A stretch of 64,000 nucleotides of DNA, from positions 1,798,001-1,862,000 of the forward strand of contig NZ_CP071596.1 in the NCBI RefSeq assembly GCF_017357105.1, given 5' to 3'. Positions within the stretch are counted from its first letter, which is position 1, and every line of letters begins with the position of its first letter. A program made the translations under genes and the position numbers. Below are positions 51,506-61,052 of this stretch, in pieces. The notes under the pieces were generated by a model. It was given only the letters and a program-made list of their open reading frames with translations. It was not told where the DNA came from and did no database searches. The DNA comes from Natronosalvus caseinilyticus. Its GTDB lineage: Archaea; Halobacteriota; Halobacteria; Halobacteriales; Natrialbaceae.

Positions 51506-53947
51506 CTACTCGGTAGTGTCCGGTACCGGAATGGACAACGAAAACGTCGCTCCCCCACCTGGCTCCGAATCGACCCAGATGTCGCCGCCGTGGCGTTCGA
51601 CGATTCGCTTACATAGTGCGAGTCCGATCCCCGTACCGGCGTATTCTTCCTGCGTGTGGAGTCGCTGGAAGACCTCGAAAATTCGATCCTGGTCCTCTGG
51701 GTCGATTCCAATTCCTTCGTCACAGACCGACACGACCCACTCGTCACCGTCTCGTGTGGCTGAGACGTGAACGCGTGGCGGTTCGTCACCGCTGTATTCG
51801 ATAGCGTTATCGAGCAAGTTCTGGAATAACTGGCGAAGCTGACTCGCGTCACCCTCGATCTCTGGGAGATCGTCAATCGTGACGTTGGCGTCGTGTTCTT
51901 CGATCTGGAACTGGAGATCAGCCAACACGTCCTCGACGATCGCGTCAAGTTCCACCGATTCGAACGCATCACCCTCCGTCTGGATACGGGAGTACTCAAG
52001 CAAGTCCTGGATCATCGACCGCATTCGGTCAGCACCGTCGACCGCGAACTCGATGAATTCCTCGCCGTCCTCGTCGAGTTCGTCGGCGTAGCGGTTCTCG
52101 ATCAACTGGATATAACTCGAGACCATCCGTAACGGCTCCTGGAGGTCGTGAGAAACCGCGTACGCGAACTGCTCGAGGCGCTCGTTCGACTCCTGGAGTT
52201 TCCGTTCGTACGTCTTTCGTTCGGTAATGTCACGAGCTACACCGACCACTCTGGTCGACCCGTTATCGTCCTGTACTGGGTAGCCAGGCGCTTCGATCCA
52301 CCGTACGTTTCCGTCTCGAATAATTCGAATTTCCTCGTGCTTTGGCTCACCTGTTTCGAGGGCCTTCTCGATACCCTGCTGTGCTCGTTGTCGATCGTCC
52401 GGATGAATTACGTCGACGAATTCCTCCCACGATTCGACTGTCGTCCCATAGAGCGATTCTTCGGAGGGATAGAACGACGCTTCGTCGTTCTCGACGTCCC
52501 AGTCCCAGACGACCGAATCGGTGGCATTGAGAGCGAACTCCATCCGGTCTCGGATGCGCTGGAGTTCCCACTCTCGTTCTTTTCGTTCGGTGATGTCCTG
52601 AACCGCGCCACGAAGCAAAACGACTTCACCGTCGTCGACGTCGGGATCGCCCTTGACGTGAAGCCAGCGTATCTCGCCATCGGGCGTTCTGAACCGAACC
52701 TCTACGTCGAACGACTCGCCGGTGTCGAGTGCCTCCTCGACGGCGTGTTCGATGATCGGTCGGTCCGCCTCGTTGTAGACGTCGAGGGCTTCGTCCAGCG
52801 GTGGTTCGTCGTCGTCGGGTATCCCCAAAATCTCGAAGAGGTGGTCGGTCCAGAACACCTCTCGAGTGTCGGTGTCGATCTCCCAGCCGCCGACGTCCGC
52901 GATGCGTTCGGCCTTCTCCAGGAGTTCGCGCGTCAGTTCGAGCTCTCTCTCGCGCTCTTTCCGCTCAGTGATGTCCCGGAAATACACGGAGAGACCGGAT
53001 TCGGAGGGATATACCCGGACCATCGCCCAGATCCCCAGTGGGTCAGAGTACCGCTCGAAGCTCGTCGGTTCCTGGGCGACCATCGTCGTTTTGAACTTCT
53101 CGAAGAGCGAGTCGGATTCGTCGACGTCGAGCACCTCCCAGGGTTTTCGCCCGAGAATTTCTCCTTCCGACGTGCCGAAAAACGTCTCGGCGCGCTCGTT
53201 CACGTATTCGAACCGGAACTCGTCGTCGAGCGCGTAAAACGCGTCGTCAATTCGATCGAAGACGTCGTCGAGTTCCCGTTTGAATTCGTCTCGCTGCTGT
53301 TCGAACCGGTTTGCCTGCTGCTCGAGTTGCTGTTCGTACTCGTGCCGTTCGGTCATGTCGCGCGTGACCTTGGTAAATCCTCGAAGCGTGCCCTCCCTGT
53401 CGCGAATAGCCGTGATCGTGACGTTTGCCCAGAACCTCGAGCCATCCTTGCGGACCCGCCACCCCTCGTCTTCGACACGACCCGCTGTCGCTGCGGTTTC
53501 GAGATTGTGATCGGGCACCTCGTCGGCGATATCGTCCTCGGTATAGAACGTCGAGAAGTGTTCGCCAACGATTTCCGCTTCGGAATAGCCCTTGATCTGC
53601 TCGGCCCCTTCGTTCCAGGTGACGACCGACCCCTCGGGATCGAGCATGAAGATCGCGTAATCTTTGACCGCACTCACCAGAGCGCTGAACTGCGTTTCGT
53701 CCTGGTGTGGATCGTCAGCGAGATCGTCCGAAGCCTTCCACCAGACCCTACTCGAGTCGCCTCCCTGTTTGGTCTGAATTTCACCCCGTTCAGCGAGGGC
53801 CTCCAGGCAGTGACGGACGGTTTGACGGGGACACTCGAGTGCCTCGGCGACTTCCTCGGTGAACACTGGCGTCGATGGCTGTCCGGTCCGACTGAAGAAC
53901 TCCTGGATATCCTCTATCGTCCGTTCCGGCGGTCCAGGGGAAACCAT
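51506..53947 (-). CDS. Winged-helix PAS histidine kinase
   Basis: The protein has 813 residues. An N-terminal winged helix (VFTEEVAEALECPRQTVRHCLEALAERG, residues about 25-65) precedes four PAS domains at about 80-190, 225-330, 345-450 and 455-575. PAS-linked DITERKERE motifs are visible. A HisKA domain (QFAYAVSHDLQEPLRMV, phosphoacceptor His600) and a HATPase_c domain follow (NLLDNAIEYS, CDEGIGIDPED, GTGIGLALCKRIVE). No membrane helices are present, so it senses in the cytosol, possibly redox or light. No response regulator is adjacent. A DUF6176 gene lies upstream on the same strand. Confidence 0.9.
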   Translation of the reverse strand: MVSPGPPERTIEDIQEFFSRTGQPSTPVFTEEVAEALECPRQTVRHCLEALAERGEIQTKQGGDSSRVWWKASDDLADDPHQDETQFSALVSAVKDYAIFMLDPEGSVVTWNEGAEQIKGYSEAEIVGEHFSTFYTEDDIADEVPDHNLETAATAGRVEDEGWRVRKDGSRFWANVTITAIRDREGTLRGFTKVTRDMTERHEYEQQLEQQANRFEQQRDEFKRELDDVFDRIDDAFYALDDEFRFEYVNERAETFFGTSEGEILGRKPWEVLDVDESDSLFEKFKTTMVAQEPTSFERYSDPLGIWAMVRVYPSESGLSVYFRDITERKERERELELTRELLEKAERIADVGGWEIDTDTREVFWTDHLFEILGIPDDDEPPLDEALDVYNEADRPIIEHAVEEALDTGESFDVEVRFRTPDGEIRWLHVKGDPDVDDGEVVLLRGAVQDITERKEREWELQRIRDRMEFALNATDSVVWDWDVENDEASFYPSEESLYGTTVESWEEFVDVIHPDDRQRAQQGIEKALETGEPKHEEIRIIRDGNVRWIEAPGYPVQDDNGSTRVVGVARDITERKTYERKLQESNERLEQFAYAVSHDLQEPLRMVSSYIQLIENRYADELDEDGEEFIEFAVDGADRMRSMIQDLLEYSRIQTEGDAFESVELDAIVEDVLADLQFQIEEHDANVTIDDLPEIEGDASQLRQLFQNLLDNAIEYSGDEPPRVHVSATRDGDEWVVSVCDEGIGIDPEDQDRIFEVFQRLHTQEEYAGTGIGLALCKRIVERHGGDIWVDSEPGGGATFSLSIPVPDTTE

Positions 53948-54075
53948 TGCTTCCGGATATCGCTGTGACACTAAAAAGTTGATGTTCTGGGTATCGTTTC
54001 TGACAGATCGGCCCTCTCTACGCACACTACGTGGACTGTTTATCGAATCTCAGCACGATCCAGGGCGCGAGTGTA

Positions 54076-54468
54076 TTAGGACTCCTCGATGTACTGGTGA
54101 ACAGCAAAGTCGTTCGGACGTTCGGGACTCACGCCGTGTAGCAGGGGTTCGAAATCACCACTCTCGTTCGGGTCTTCCAGGACGTCCTCCATCATCGTAT
54201 CCTCGACGTCGTGCAACGGATGTGTCGAGGCGCGTCGAGCGTCGATGAGTTGGTCCATCGAGTCCGCCTCGAGATACCAGACGAAATAGTCGCCGTCCGA
54301 AGCGTGTTCGATAAACAACGATATCGTGTGGAGACTCTCCGCTGACCAGATATCCCGGACGCCCTGACTGTCGGCTTCGACTTCCTCGTCCATCTTCGCG
54401 ATCCACTCGCGGAGGCGTTCGGTTTTGCCGGGGCGAATCTTCTGCTTACGGATGAAGATTTCAGCCAT
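54076..54468 (-). CDS. DUF6176 family protein
   Basis: The protein of 130 residues reads EIFIRKQKIRPGKTERLREWI, HTISLFIEHASDGDYFVWYLEADSMDQL and ASTHPLHDVEDTMMEDVLED. This pattern resembles the haloarchaeal DUF6176 family, as I remember it, and looks like a dimeric alpha/beta-barrel (EthD- or Dabb-like) fold. The function is unknown. It is the nearest gene upstream of the histidine kinase, with a 128-bp gap that could hold the kinase promoter. Confidence 0.7.
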   Translation of the reverse strand: MAEIFIRKQKIRPGKTERLREWIAKMDEEVEADSQGVRDIWSAESLHTISLFIEHASDGDYFVWYLEADSMDQLIDARRASTHPLHDVEDTMMEDVLEDPNESGDFEPLLHGVSPERPNDFAVHQYIEES

Positions 54469-54699
54469 CAGGGACGAATTTACTTGGCAAGATGATAGTT
54501 GTTCTGGGGGCGAGGTGCACTCTCAAGATTCAGTGCGACCGCTCACACGAATCTCCGTCAAAGCGTTTCAATGGGGTCGTTTGTATGTGTCGGTGTAGAC
54601 GTGGACGTATTCCGTATCCGTTGCCGTAGACGAATTCAGGAGACGTATCGCTTTTCGTATTCAGTACCGCTCGAGCCAAACGAGACGAGAAAAACTGAC

Positions 54700-56877
54700 T
54701 TACGCGAGCGTCTCGCCGAGCGCCTCGAGCGCCGCCTCTCGAACGGCTTCGCGTTCGCCAGAGAGGAACTCGATGTAGCCGTCACGCCCGCCGACGACGG
54801 TGATGCCAGCATCGGGGACGGTGGTTTCGAGGGCCGCACCGAGTTCGCGGACGTTGACGTCGTCGTCCGAGCGCACGTAGAGTTCGTCCTCGCCGACGCC
54901 GAGGGTGACCGACTCCTCGCCGCGTCGGTGGAGTTCGTCGAGCAACAGCGTCGTCGTCGGGAAGTTAAAGCGGTGGATGAACGCCGCGGTGTCGATCACG
55001 GCGACCGAACGGCCGTCGACGTCGCGAACCTCGAGGTTCTCCCGGGCCGTCTCGAGTTCCGTCTCGAGTTTGGCCCGGAACTGGGCGGCGACGTGCGCCG
55101 CGAGGTTGCCGTCGCCGGCGCCGTCGAACAGCAAGTCGGCGACGAGTTCGCGCTTGTCCTTGTAGGACTGGTAGTACGCCTCGAGGGCGACGGCCTCCCG
55201 TCGCTCGGCGCAGTCCTCGGCGTCGTAGCCGGCGTTTTCCGCCAGGTCGGCGTAGGCTTCCGGAACGTCGCCCCAGAAACTCACGGCGGGCAGGTGCTCC
55301 AGGTCAGCGCGCACGTCGTCGTTGACGTGGGCGGCGACGTTCGCCGCGAGCGTGCTCGTGGTGATCGCCGAGAGGTCGCTACTGGCGTCTTCGTCGGCGA
55401 GCGACGGCGAAACCACGACGTCCACGGCATCGGCGACCGCCGCGTCGGCGCGACTGTCGTCGATCACGAGTCGATCGGCGCCGTAGATGTCGAGCAGTTC
55501 GAAGCCGTCCAGCGAGTCGGTCGTCGACCCGGCGTCGACGAGCACGATCAGCGGCAACTGCTCGCCGTGGCGGTCGCGGGCCTCGAGCATCGAGGTCACG
55601 TCGCCCGTGGCGGCGTCCATGTCGTAGACGTGGCCGTCGAGCGGGCGGCGTTCGACGTAGTGGTAGACGGCGTCGTCGCGGGTGTGTTTCTCCTCGATCA
55701 GCGGTAGGATGGCGCGCTCGAGGGCGGCGCCGGCGACGTAGCCGTCGGCGGTCGCGCTGTGACGGACGACGATGGGGCGGGCCTCGACGACCGCACGGCG
55801 GATGGCCGTCGCGGCGTCGACGATTTCGTCCTCGACCGTCTCGACGATCGGGTCGTCGACGAGCGGGGCGACGATGGTTGGGCGCGCCTGCTGATCGATG
55901 GCGTCCTCGAGGCGTTCGGTGACGGTTTCGCGGTCTTCGCCCTCGAGTACCTCGAGGGTCTCCGTTTCGATCTGGAGGTCGCCGTAGTGGCGTTCGACCT
56001 CGCCCTCGAGGGTGACGACGTCGCCGATCTCGACGGTGGGGTAGGCGCGGACGCCGGCCTCCTCGAAGGCGGCGCACTCGACGGTGCCGGTCTCGTCGCT
56101 GAGTTCGAAGACCGTCGGGCCGCTGGTCTGGCGGACGCCCGTGATCTCGCCCTCGAGTCGGACGATAGAGCCGACCTGATTCTCGATCGTGTCGATCGTG
56201 GTCCGATTGAGCGGGGTCGAGGGGGTCGCTTCCTCGGTCGTGGTTGCTGCGTGGGCGCTCGAACTCGAGCCCGGACTCGAAGTCGAACTCGGTTCCGTGT
56301 TCGAACCGTGACCAGCGTCGTCGCTCGAGGTCGAGGCCGAGGTCGAGGTCGATGCAGCGGCTGACGCTGGCGTTGACTGCTCGTCGGCGGTCGACGTCGT
56401 CTCGGTGTCGGTGTTAGCGTCGGCCGACACCTCGGCGGTATCGGTCGACTGCGTCTCGTTCGTTTCGTCAGTGGACTCGGCACCGTCGTCGGCTCGCTCG
56501 TCCGGCAGGACGTTGCCGTCGGGGGTCTGGATGACCTTCCCGCGGAACTCGCGGTCGTCCTGGCGGATCGACCAGCCGAGGTCGATGTTGCCGTTGTCTC
56601 TGACGTCCAATACTTGTACGTAGACCGGATCGCCCGGCTCGAGATCGAGACTCTCGAGGCGACGATCCAGCTCGCTTCGATGGAGCAAACCCGTGACGTG
56701 GTCTCCGATGTCGACGAAGAGACCGAAGTCAGCGTAGCCGTCGACCGAACCCCGGTAGTACCGGGAAGTGACGAGCTCCGACGCGGAGGTGCCTTCGAAT
56801 TCGAAGGCGACGTCCTCCTCGTGGAACTCACACACGTGGTCGTCGACGGGTTTGCCACAGATGATACAGGTACCCAT
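54700..56877 (-). CDS. S1/OB-fold DHH phosphoesterase (RecJ/GAN-like)
   Basis: The 725-residue protein starts with a zinc site CIICGKPVDDHVCEFH (4-18). An S1 RNA-binding domain (YRGSVDGYADFGLFVDIGDHVTGLLHRSEL, 35-105) is followed by a Ser/Thr/Ala-rich linker (about 125-225). An OB fold (IVRLEGEITGVRQTSGPTVFELSDETGTVEC, 240-300) comes next, then a DHH-type domain (IVVRHSATADGYVAGAALERAI from about 355, LIVLVDAGSTTDSLDG, LVIDDSRAD). The usual DHH catalytic motif is altered to HSATAD. Relatives act in DNA replication or repair and RNA turnover. The linker is compositionally biased and likely disordered. Confidence 0.85.
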   Translation of the reverse strand: MGTCIICGKPVDDHVCEFHEEDVAFEFEGTSASELVTSRYYRGSVDGYADFGLFVDIGDHVTGLLHRSELDRRLESLDLEPGDPVYVQVLDVRDNGNIDLGWSIRQDDREFRGKVIQTPDGNVLPDERADDGAESTDETNETQSTDTAEVSADANTDTETTSTADEQSTPASAAASTSTSASTSSDDAGHGSNTEPSSTSSPGSSSSAHAATTTEEATPSTPLNRTTIDTIENQVGSIVRLEGEITGVRQTSGPTVFELSDETGTVECAAFEEAGVRAYPTVEIGDVVTLEGEVERHYGDLQIETETLEVLEGEDRETVTERLEDAIDQQARPTIVAPLVDDPIVETVEDEIVDAATAIRRAVVEARPIVVRHSATADGYVAGAALERAILPLIEEKHTRDDAVYHYVERRPLDGHVYDMDAATGDVTSMLEARDRHGEQLPLIVLVDAGSTTDSLDGFELLDIYGADRLVIDDSRADAAVADAVDVVVSPSLADEDASSDLSAITTSTLAANVAAHVNDDVRADLEHLPAVSFWGDVPEAYADLAENAGYDAEDCAERREAVALEAYYQSYKDKRELVADLLFDGAGDGNLAAHVAAQFRAKLETELETARENLEVRDVDGRSVAVIDTAAFIHRFNFPTTTLLLDELHRRGEESVTLGVGEDELYVRSDDDVNVRELGAALETTVPDAGITVVGGRDGYIEFLSGEREAVREAALEALGETLA

Positions 56878-56976
56878 CTACTTCACACAAGCAGGTTCGT
56901 CCTAAAACGGTTGTCGAAATCCACTCGCGTCGTGACGGCGCGAATCGTTCGCCGAAATCGATAGCCGTGGGCGCGA

Positions 56977-57243
56977 TCACTCTTCGAAGACCGGTGATTC
57001 CGCCTCGAGCGCCTCGAGGTCGTCTGCGATCGCGCGAGCCTCCTCCGGAAAGAGCGCGGCCTGGAGTTTGTTTCCGTCGTCGTCCTCGAAGACGAGTTTG
57101 ACGCGCTTGTCGCCGAACTCGCGGGCCTCCGCACTGGAGACGTCGAACAGTTTCGCGGTCGCGGACTTGTTCGTCGGGCCGACGTTCTTCACCGAGCCGT
57201 CCTTGAGTTCGATCGTGAAGTCTTCGAGCGAGAGGGTGAGCAT
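56977..57243 (-). CDS. Conserved-looking small haloarchaeal protein
   Basis: This is an 88-residue acidic beta-rich protein: LTLSLEDFTIELKDGSVKNVGPTNKSATAKLFDVSSAEAREFGDKRVKLVFEDDDGN, then a C-terminal helix EEARAIADDLEALEAES. Compact and without cysteines, it is likely cytosolic. The ATG at 57243 opens the acidic frame directly. I do not recognise the family. It precedes the S1/DHH gene on the same strand by 99 bp, so an operon is possible. Confidence 0.6.
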   Translation of the reverse strand: MLTLSLEDFTIELKDGSVKNVGPTNKSATAKLFDVSSAEAREFGDKRVKLVFEDDDGNKLQAALFPEEARAIADDLEALEAESPVFEE

Positions 57244-57574
57244 ACGCTGTACCCTCGTGGCGACCGCTGTAAAGATTGATGATTGACGGTGTGTGGTACT
57301 CGTTCGGCCCACGTCCGGGACTCGACCGTCCGTCGACAGTAGGCCAATAAAAGACACGGCAACGCCGTGTTTCGCTCCCGGTTCGCGCGAACCGGTAGTC
57401 CCCGTCTCCCTGATCGGTTTGACCGCGTGGTGTGTCAGCAGTGCGGTCACCGACTATCGAGCACATCGCCACATAAATATTTGTGATCGTACGCGCCTGC
57501 GGCCGGCGTGAGGATCCGGCCGGCACACGGTCGCGCCCACCTTTATGCCGATAACGCGAGTAGGTTGACCCGCA
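57244..57574. other. Divergent intergenic region with palindromes
   Basis: No gene is supported. An 18-bp perfect palindrome CCGGTTCGCGCGAACCGG lies at 57378-57395. GACCGC and GCGGTC flank a 16-bp spacer near 57421-57448. An AT-rich CACATAAATATTTGTG element lies at about 57470-57485 within otherwise GC-rich DNA. CTTTATG at 57541-57547 is a plausible TATA box for the gene at 57575. Confidence 0.45.
57378..57395. promoter_or_regulatory. 18-bp perfect palindrome
   Basis: CCGGTTCGC is followed directly by its reverse complement GCGAACCGG. It lies about 135 bp before the 56977-57243 gene start and 180 bp before the UPF0173 gene. It may be an operator for a dimeric regulator, but nothing in the sequence identifies the regulator. 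Confidence 0.4.
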
Positions 57575-58297
57575 ATGGAGCTCACCTGGCACGGCCACTC
57601 GACGTGGCACGTCACCGTCGGCAGTACCGACCTGCTGATCGACCCGTTCTTCGACAACCCGAAGACGGACCTCGAGGCCGACGACCTCGAGTCGCCGGAC
57701 TACGTGTTGCTCACCCACGGCCACGCCGACCACATCGCTGACGCTGGCGCCTTTTCGGATGCTACGCTCGTGGCGACCCCGGAACTCGTCTCCTATTGCC
57801 AGGACGAGTTCGGCTTCGAGGACGCCGTCGGCGGCATGGGGATGAACATCGGCGGGACCGTCGAGTGTGGCGACGCCTTCGTCACGATGCACCGCGCCGA
57901 CCACACCAACGGCATCATGACTGACTACGAGGACTCCGCGGGAATGCCGGGCGGTTTCGTCGTCTCGGACACGAAACCGACTCAGGTCGAAGACGAGGAG
58001 TCGACGACGTTCTACCACGCCGGCGACACCGGCCTCATGACCGAGATGCGGGAGGTCATCGGCCCGTACCTCGAGCCCGACGCCGCGGCGCTGCCCATCG
58101 GCGACCACTTCACGATGGGGCCTTGGCAGGCCGCCATCGCGGCCGACTGGCTCGACGTCGACTACGCCCTGCCACAGCACTACGACACGTTCCCGCCGAT
58201 CGAGCAGGATCCCGACGACTTCGCCCGCGAGGTGAAAGCGGCGGGGAGCAGCGCAGAGGTCGTCGCTCTCGAGGGCGACGAGACGTTCGACCTGTAA
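57575..58297 (+). CDS. UPF0173-type metal-dependent hydrolase
   Basis: The 240-residue MBL-fold protein belongs to the UPF0173/UlaG-like group. [24 protein letters not shown] opens the fold and [17 protein letters not shown] gives the HxHxDH site. [27 protein letters not shown] and [15 protein letters not shown] follow, with [11 protein letters not shown] near the end. Two metal ions and the His/Asp set are intact. The substrate is unknown. A TATA box at 57541 predicts a nearly leaderless start. The SHOCT gene follows after 18 bp, so the two may be co-transcribed. Confidence 0.9.
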   Translation: MELTWHGHSTWHVTVGSTDLLIDPFFDNPKTDLEADDLESPDYVLLTHGHADHIADAGAFSDATLVATPELVSYCQDEFGFEDAVGGMGMNIGGTVECGDAFVTMHRADHTNGIMTDYEDSAGMPGGFVVSDTKPTQVEDEESTTFYHAGDTGLMTEMREVIGPYLEPDAAALPIGDHFTMGPWQAAIAADWLDVDYALPQHYDTFPPIEQDPDDFAREVKAAGSSAEVVALEGDETFDL

Positions 58298-58315
58298 GGA
58301 CAAGCTACCGAACCG

Positions 58316-58753
58316 ATGACCGACGATCTCGCTGCGTTCGTGGCCGACGACCTCTGGTTGCTCGTCGCTATCGTGACCTTCGCCCTCGCCGGACTGGCGG
58401 GCGTCGCGGGTCTCGGGGGGCTGGCCGGAGCCATTACGATCGTCGGCTGGTTTCTCCTCACGCCGGTGTTTCTGTTCTGGGGCGAGGAACTGGCAGCGAT
58501 CGCTTTCGAGTCCGACGAACCCGCCCGCGGGGGCGACGAGCGAGCGCGCCAACGAGCGCACGAGCCGCTCGAGACGCTCAAGGATCGCTACGCCCGCGGC
58601 GAGATCGACGACGCGGAGTTCGAACGACGGCTCGATCGGCTCGTAGAAACTGACGAGGCAATCGGGCGCGTCGACCGGAGTCGCTCCGTCGACAGACACA
58701 GTTCCGACCGCTCCAACGAGTTCGATGCGGAACCGGCCCTCGAGCAGGAGTGA
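58316..58753 (+). CDS. SHOCT-domain membrane protein
   Basis: The protein of 145 residues has two hydrophobic helices (LWLLVAIVTFALAGLAGVAG, AITIVGWFLLTPVFLFWG), a short acidic stretch and the SHOCT motif LKDRYARGEIDDAEFERRLDRLVE near 85-110. A charged tail ends the protein. It shares its layout with the protein at 50807-51376. It lies 18 bp after the UPF0173 hydrolase gene. Confidence 0.78.
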   Translation: MTDDLAAFVADDLWLLVAIVTFALAGLAGVAGLGGLAGAITIVGWFLLTPVFLFWGEELAAIAFESDEPARGGDERARQRAHEPLETLKDRYARGEIDDAEFERRLDRLVETDEAIGRVDRSRSVDRHSSDRSNEFDAEPALEQE

Positions 58754-58819
58754 CAGACTCCGGCGACCCCGTCCGAGAGAACAACGTTTACGCCGCGGGG
58801 GCACGATTGTCGACGTGCA

Positions 58820-59215
58820 ATGACGAAAGAAGTCACCACCATCTCGGAGGAGGGATTTAGTGCGACGAACGAGGTTCGCGACTTCAGCGTCGACATCGAC
58901 GCCACCGGCGAGGAGGCCCCGGACACGCTCGAGAGCCTGCTCGCGGCCTACGGCTCCTGTTACGTCCCCGCCCTGCGCGTCGGCGGTCAGCAGCGCGGCG
59001 TCGAGGAGCTGGGGAAAATCGAGATCGACGTCTCCGGTGACCTGAACGACGACGACAAACTCGAGTCGACGGCGTTCGACATCCGCGTCGAAGCGGACGT
59101 CGACGACGAGACGGGCCAGAAGATCATCGACCGCGCGTTCGAACTCTGCAAAGTCCACGACGCGCTGAAGGACAGCCTCCACGCCGACGCGTCGTTCCAG
59201 GGTGACGCGTTCTAA
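58820..59215 (+). CDS. OsmC-family protein
   Basis: The 131-residue OsmC/Ohr-fold protein has SVDIDATGEEAPDTLESLLAAYGSCYVPAL with the first conserved Cys (about 47). IEIDVSGDL lies in the middle, and IDRAFELCKVHDALKDSL carries the second conserved Cys. Family members reduce organic hydroperoxides through the two cysteines, or are thiol proteins of unknown role. ATG at 58820 is a clear start. The gene stands alone with a 66-bp gap after the SHOCT gene. Confidence 0.88.
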   Translation: MTKEVTTISEEGFSATNEVRDFSVDIDATGEEAPDTLESLLAAYGSCYVPALRVGGQQRGVEELGKIEIDVSGDLNDDDKLESTAFDIRVEADVDDETGQKIIDRAFELCKVHDALKDSLHADASFQGDAF

Positions 59216-59348
59216 GCGCGACGGCAGTCATCGATCGACGTTTTCACGGCCCACCGGCGCTGTTTTTCGCCGCCCTGGAACGGGTCGTCGTCCCACGCAG
59301 TACGACGGGGTTGGTTCACGGCTATGGAAAAGGTGTACTCGAGTTGCC

Positions 59349-59392
59349 CAGAGCAGGGTCGATTCTCGAGCCGATCAGAGCAGGGTCGATTC
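59349..59392. repeat. 17-bp direct repeat at the 3' end of the DUF4870 gene
   Basis: CAGAGCAGGGTCGATTC occurs at 59349-59365 and 59376-59392 (27-bp period). The second copy lies at the stop codon and last codons of the DUF4870 gene, so the first is a duplicate of the gene end, beyond the stop. This is probably slippage. Confidence 0.6.
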
Positions 59393-59818
59393 CGCGAGGT
59401 TCCCGACGACCGGGATTCGAGTGCGCTTGCCCTGGAACGCCGTCACGACCAGGTAGAGCCAGACCAGGAAGAGCGCGAACCAGACGAACAGCGAGACGAT
59501 CGAGAGCCCGGCCCCGACGAGCCACCCGATCAGGAAGACGTCGCCGAGGACGACCGAAACCGTCACCCCGACGATCGTCAGACCTGCGTACAGGGCAATC
59601 GCGCCGACGCAGAGAGCGATGCACTGGGCGGCGTGGAACCTGGCGAACTCGTTTTCGTCCTCGAGCAGGTAGACGAGTAGCCCGCCGACGAGGGTGAAGT
59701 ACGAGAGTGCCCCGAGGACGTTCTCGTCCGGTCCGAGGCTCGTCTCCTGGGTTCGTTCGTCGGCGATCGTCGTCTCCGCGACGTCCGTCACGTCAGGTGC
59801 GGGAGTGTCGTTTGACAT
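59375..59818 (-). CDS. DUF4870 domain membrane protein
   Basis: In the 147-residue protein, an acidic N-terminus (about 1-30) is followed by three to four hydrophobic helices. The DUF4870 layout is visible: NVLGALSYFTLVGGLLVYLLEDENEFARFHAAQC, then ALYAGLTIVGVTVSVVLGDVFL and FVWFALFLVWLYLVVTAFQGKRTRIPVVG. The function of the family is unknown. It converges with the OsmC gene and is divergent from pelota. Confidence 0.85.
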   Translation of the reverse strand: MSNDTPAPDVTDVAETTIADERTQETSLGPDENVLGALSYFTLVGGLLVYLLEDENEFARFHAAQCIALCVGAIALYAGLTIVGVTVSVVLGDVFLIGWLVGAGLSIVSLFVWFALFLVWLYLVVTAFQGKRTRIPVVGNLAESTLL

Positions 59819-59959
59819 GTGCGTACGTCCCTCACCACGTCGACCCTGATATCCTCATCTCGTGAAATTTGTTCACGGCGTGAGACGCGCTCGAGCCGGT
59901 TCGACACCTAACCGCGGCCGACCGCAGGTAACTTACCCCACCGGCGTTCATCACGGAGT

Positions 59960-61027
59960 ATGCAGATCAAGAGTCGCGAGCCCCTCGAGGGCGGGCGCGA
60001 GCGGGTGACGGTCGTCCCCGAGAGCGTCGACGACCTCTGGCACCTCCAGTACGTCCTCGAACCGGGCGACCGCGTCGCCGGCGACACCACCCGGCGAATC
60101 CAGCGCGACGACGAGCAGATGCGCGATACGGGCGGCGAGCGCGAACACATGTGGGTCGCCATCGCCGTCGACGACGTCGAGTTCCACAAGTTCGCCAACC
60201 GACTCCGGGTCGGCGGCGAGATCGTCGCCTGCTCCCGAGAGGACCAGCTGGGCTTTCACCACACGCTGAACGTCGAGGCCCGCGACGAACTCTCGATCGA
60301 CAAGCGGTTCAAGCCCGACCAGAACGAGCGACTCGAGGAGGCCGCCGAGGCCACCGAAAACCCGGACGTCGCCATCGCGACCGTCGAGGAGGGCGAGGCC
60401 CACGTCCACACGGTCGCCCAGTACGGGACCGAGGAACGAGCCTCGATCACAGGCCCGACGGGGAAAGGTGAGTACGCCCGTGACCGCTCGGAACTGTTCG
60501 CCGAGCTCGGTACCATCCTCTCGCGTCTCGAGGTCGACGCGATCATCCTCGCGGGGCCCGGGTTCACGAAACAGGACGCGCTGAAGCACCTCGAGCGCAA
60601 TCACCCCGAGGTTGCCGAACAAATAACGATGGTCGACACTGCGGGCGTCGGCGACCGCGGGGTCCACGAGGTGCTCAAACGCGGTGCCGTCGCGGACGTC
60701 CAGGAGGAGACCCGGATCGAGTCGGAGGCCGCCTACATCGACGAACTCACGAAACGGATCGCCGAGGGAGCGAAAGCGGCCTACGGCCCCGAGGCGGTCG
60801 CCCAGGCCGCCGAATACGGCGCCATCGAACGACTGCTCGTCCTGGACGAGAAGCTCCGCAAGGAACGCGGTCCCGAGGGCGACTGGGCGATAAACGTCGA
60901 CGACGTCGTCCGGACGGCCGAACAGAAAGGCGGCGACGTGACAGTCTTCTCGAGCGAGTTCCCGCCGGGCGAACAACTCTCGAATCTCGGCGGTATCGCG
61001 GCGCTGTTGCGGTATCGACTCGAGTAA
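59960..61027 (+). CDS. pelA: mRNA surveillance protein aPelota
   Basis: The 355-residue protein shows the three pelota domains. The first is the N-terminal Sm-like domain with [31 protein letters not shown]. The central domain spans about 130-250 ([31 protein letters not shown]). The C-terminal eRF1-like domain spans about 255-355 ([51 protein letters not shown]). Pelota with aEF1A/ABCE1 releases stalled ribosomes. Unlike eRF1 it lacks the GGQ release loop, as expected. Confidence 0.96.
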   Translation: MQIKSREPLEGGRERVTVVPESVDDLWHLQYVLEPGDRVAGDTTRRIQRDDEQMRDTGGEREHMWVAIAVDDVEFHKFANRLRVGGEIVACSREDQLGFHHTLNVEARDELSIDKRFKPDQNERLEEAAEATENPDVAIATVEEGEAHVHTVAQYGTEERASITGPTGKGEYARDRSELFAELGTILSRLEVDAIILAGPGFTKQDALKHLERNHPEVAEQITMVDTAGVGDRGVHEVLKRGAVADVQEETRIESEAAYIDELTKRIAEGAKAAYGPEAVAQAAEYGAIERLLVLDEKLRKERGPEGDWAINVDDVVRTAEQKGGDVTVFSSEFPPGEQLSNLGGIAALLRYRLE

Positions 61028-61052
61028 GCTGTCCTAGCCCCGCGACAGCCAG

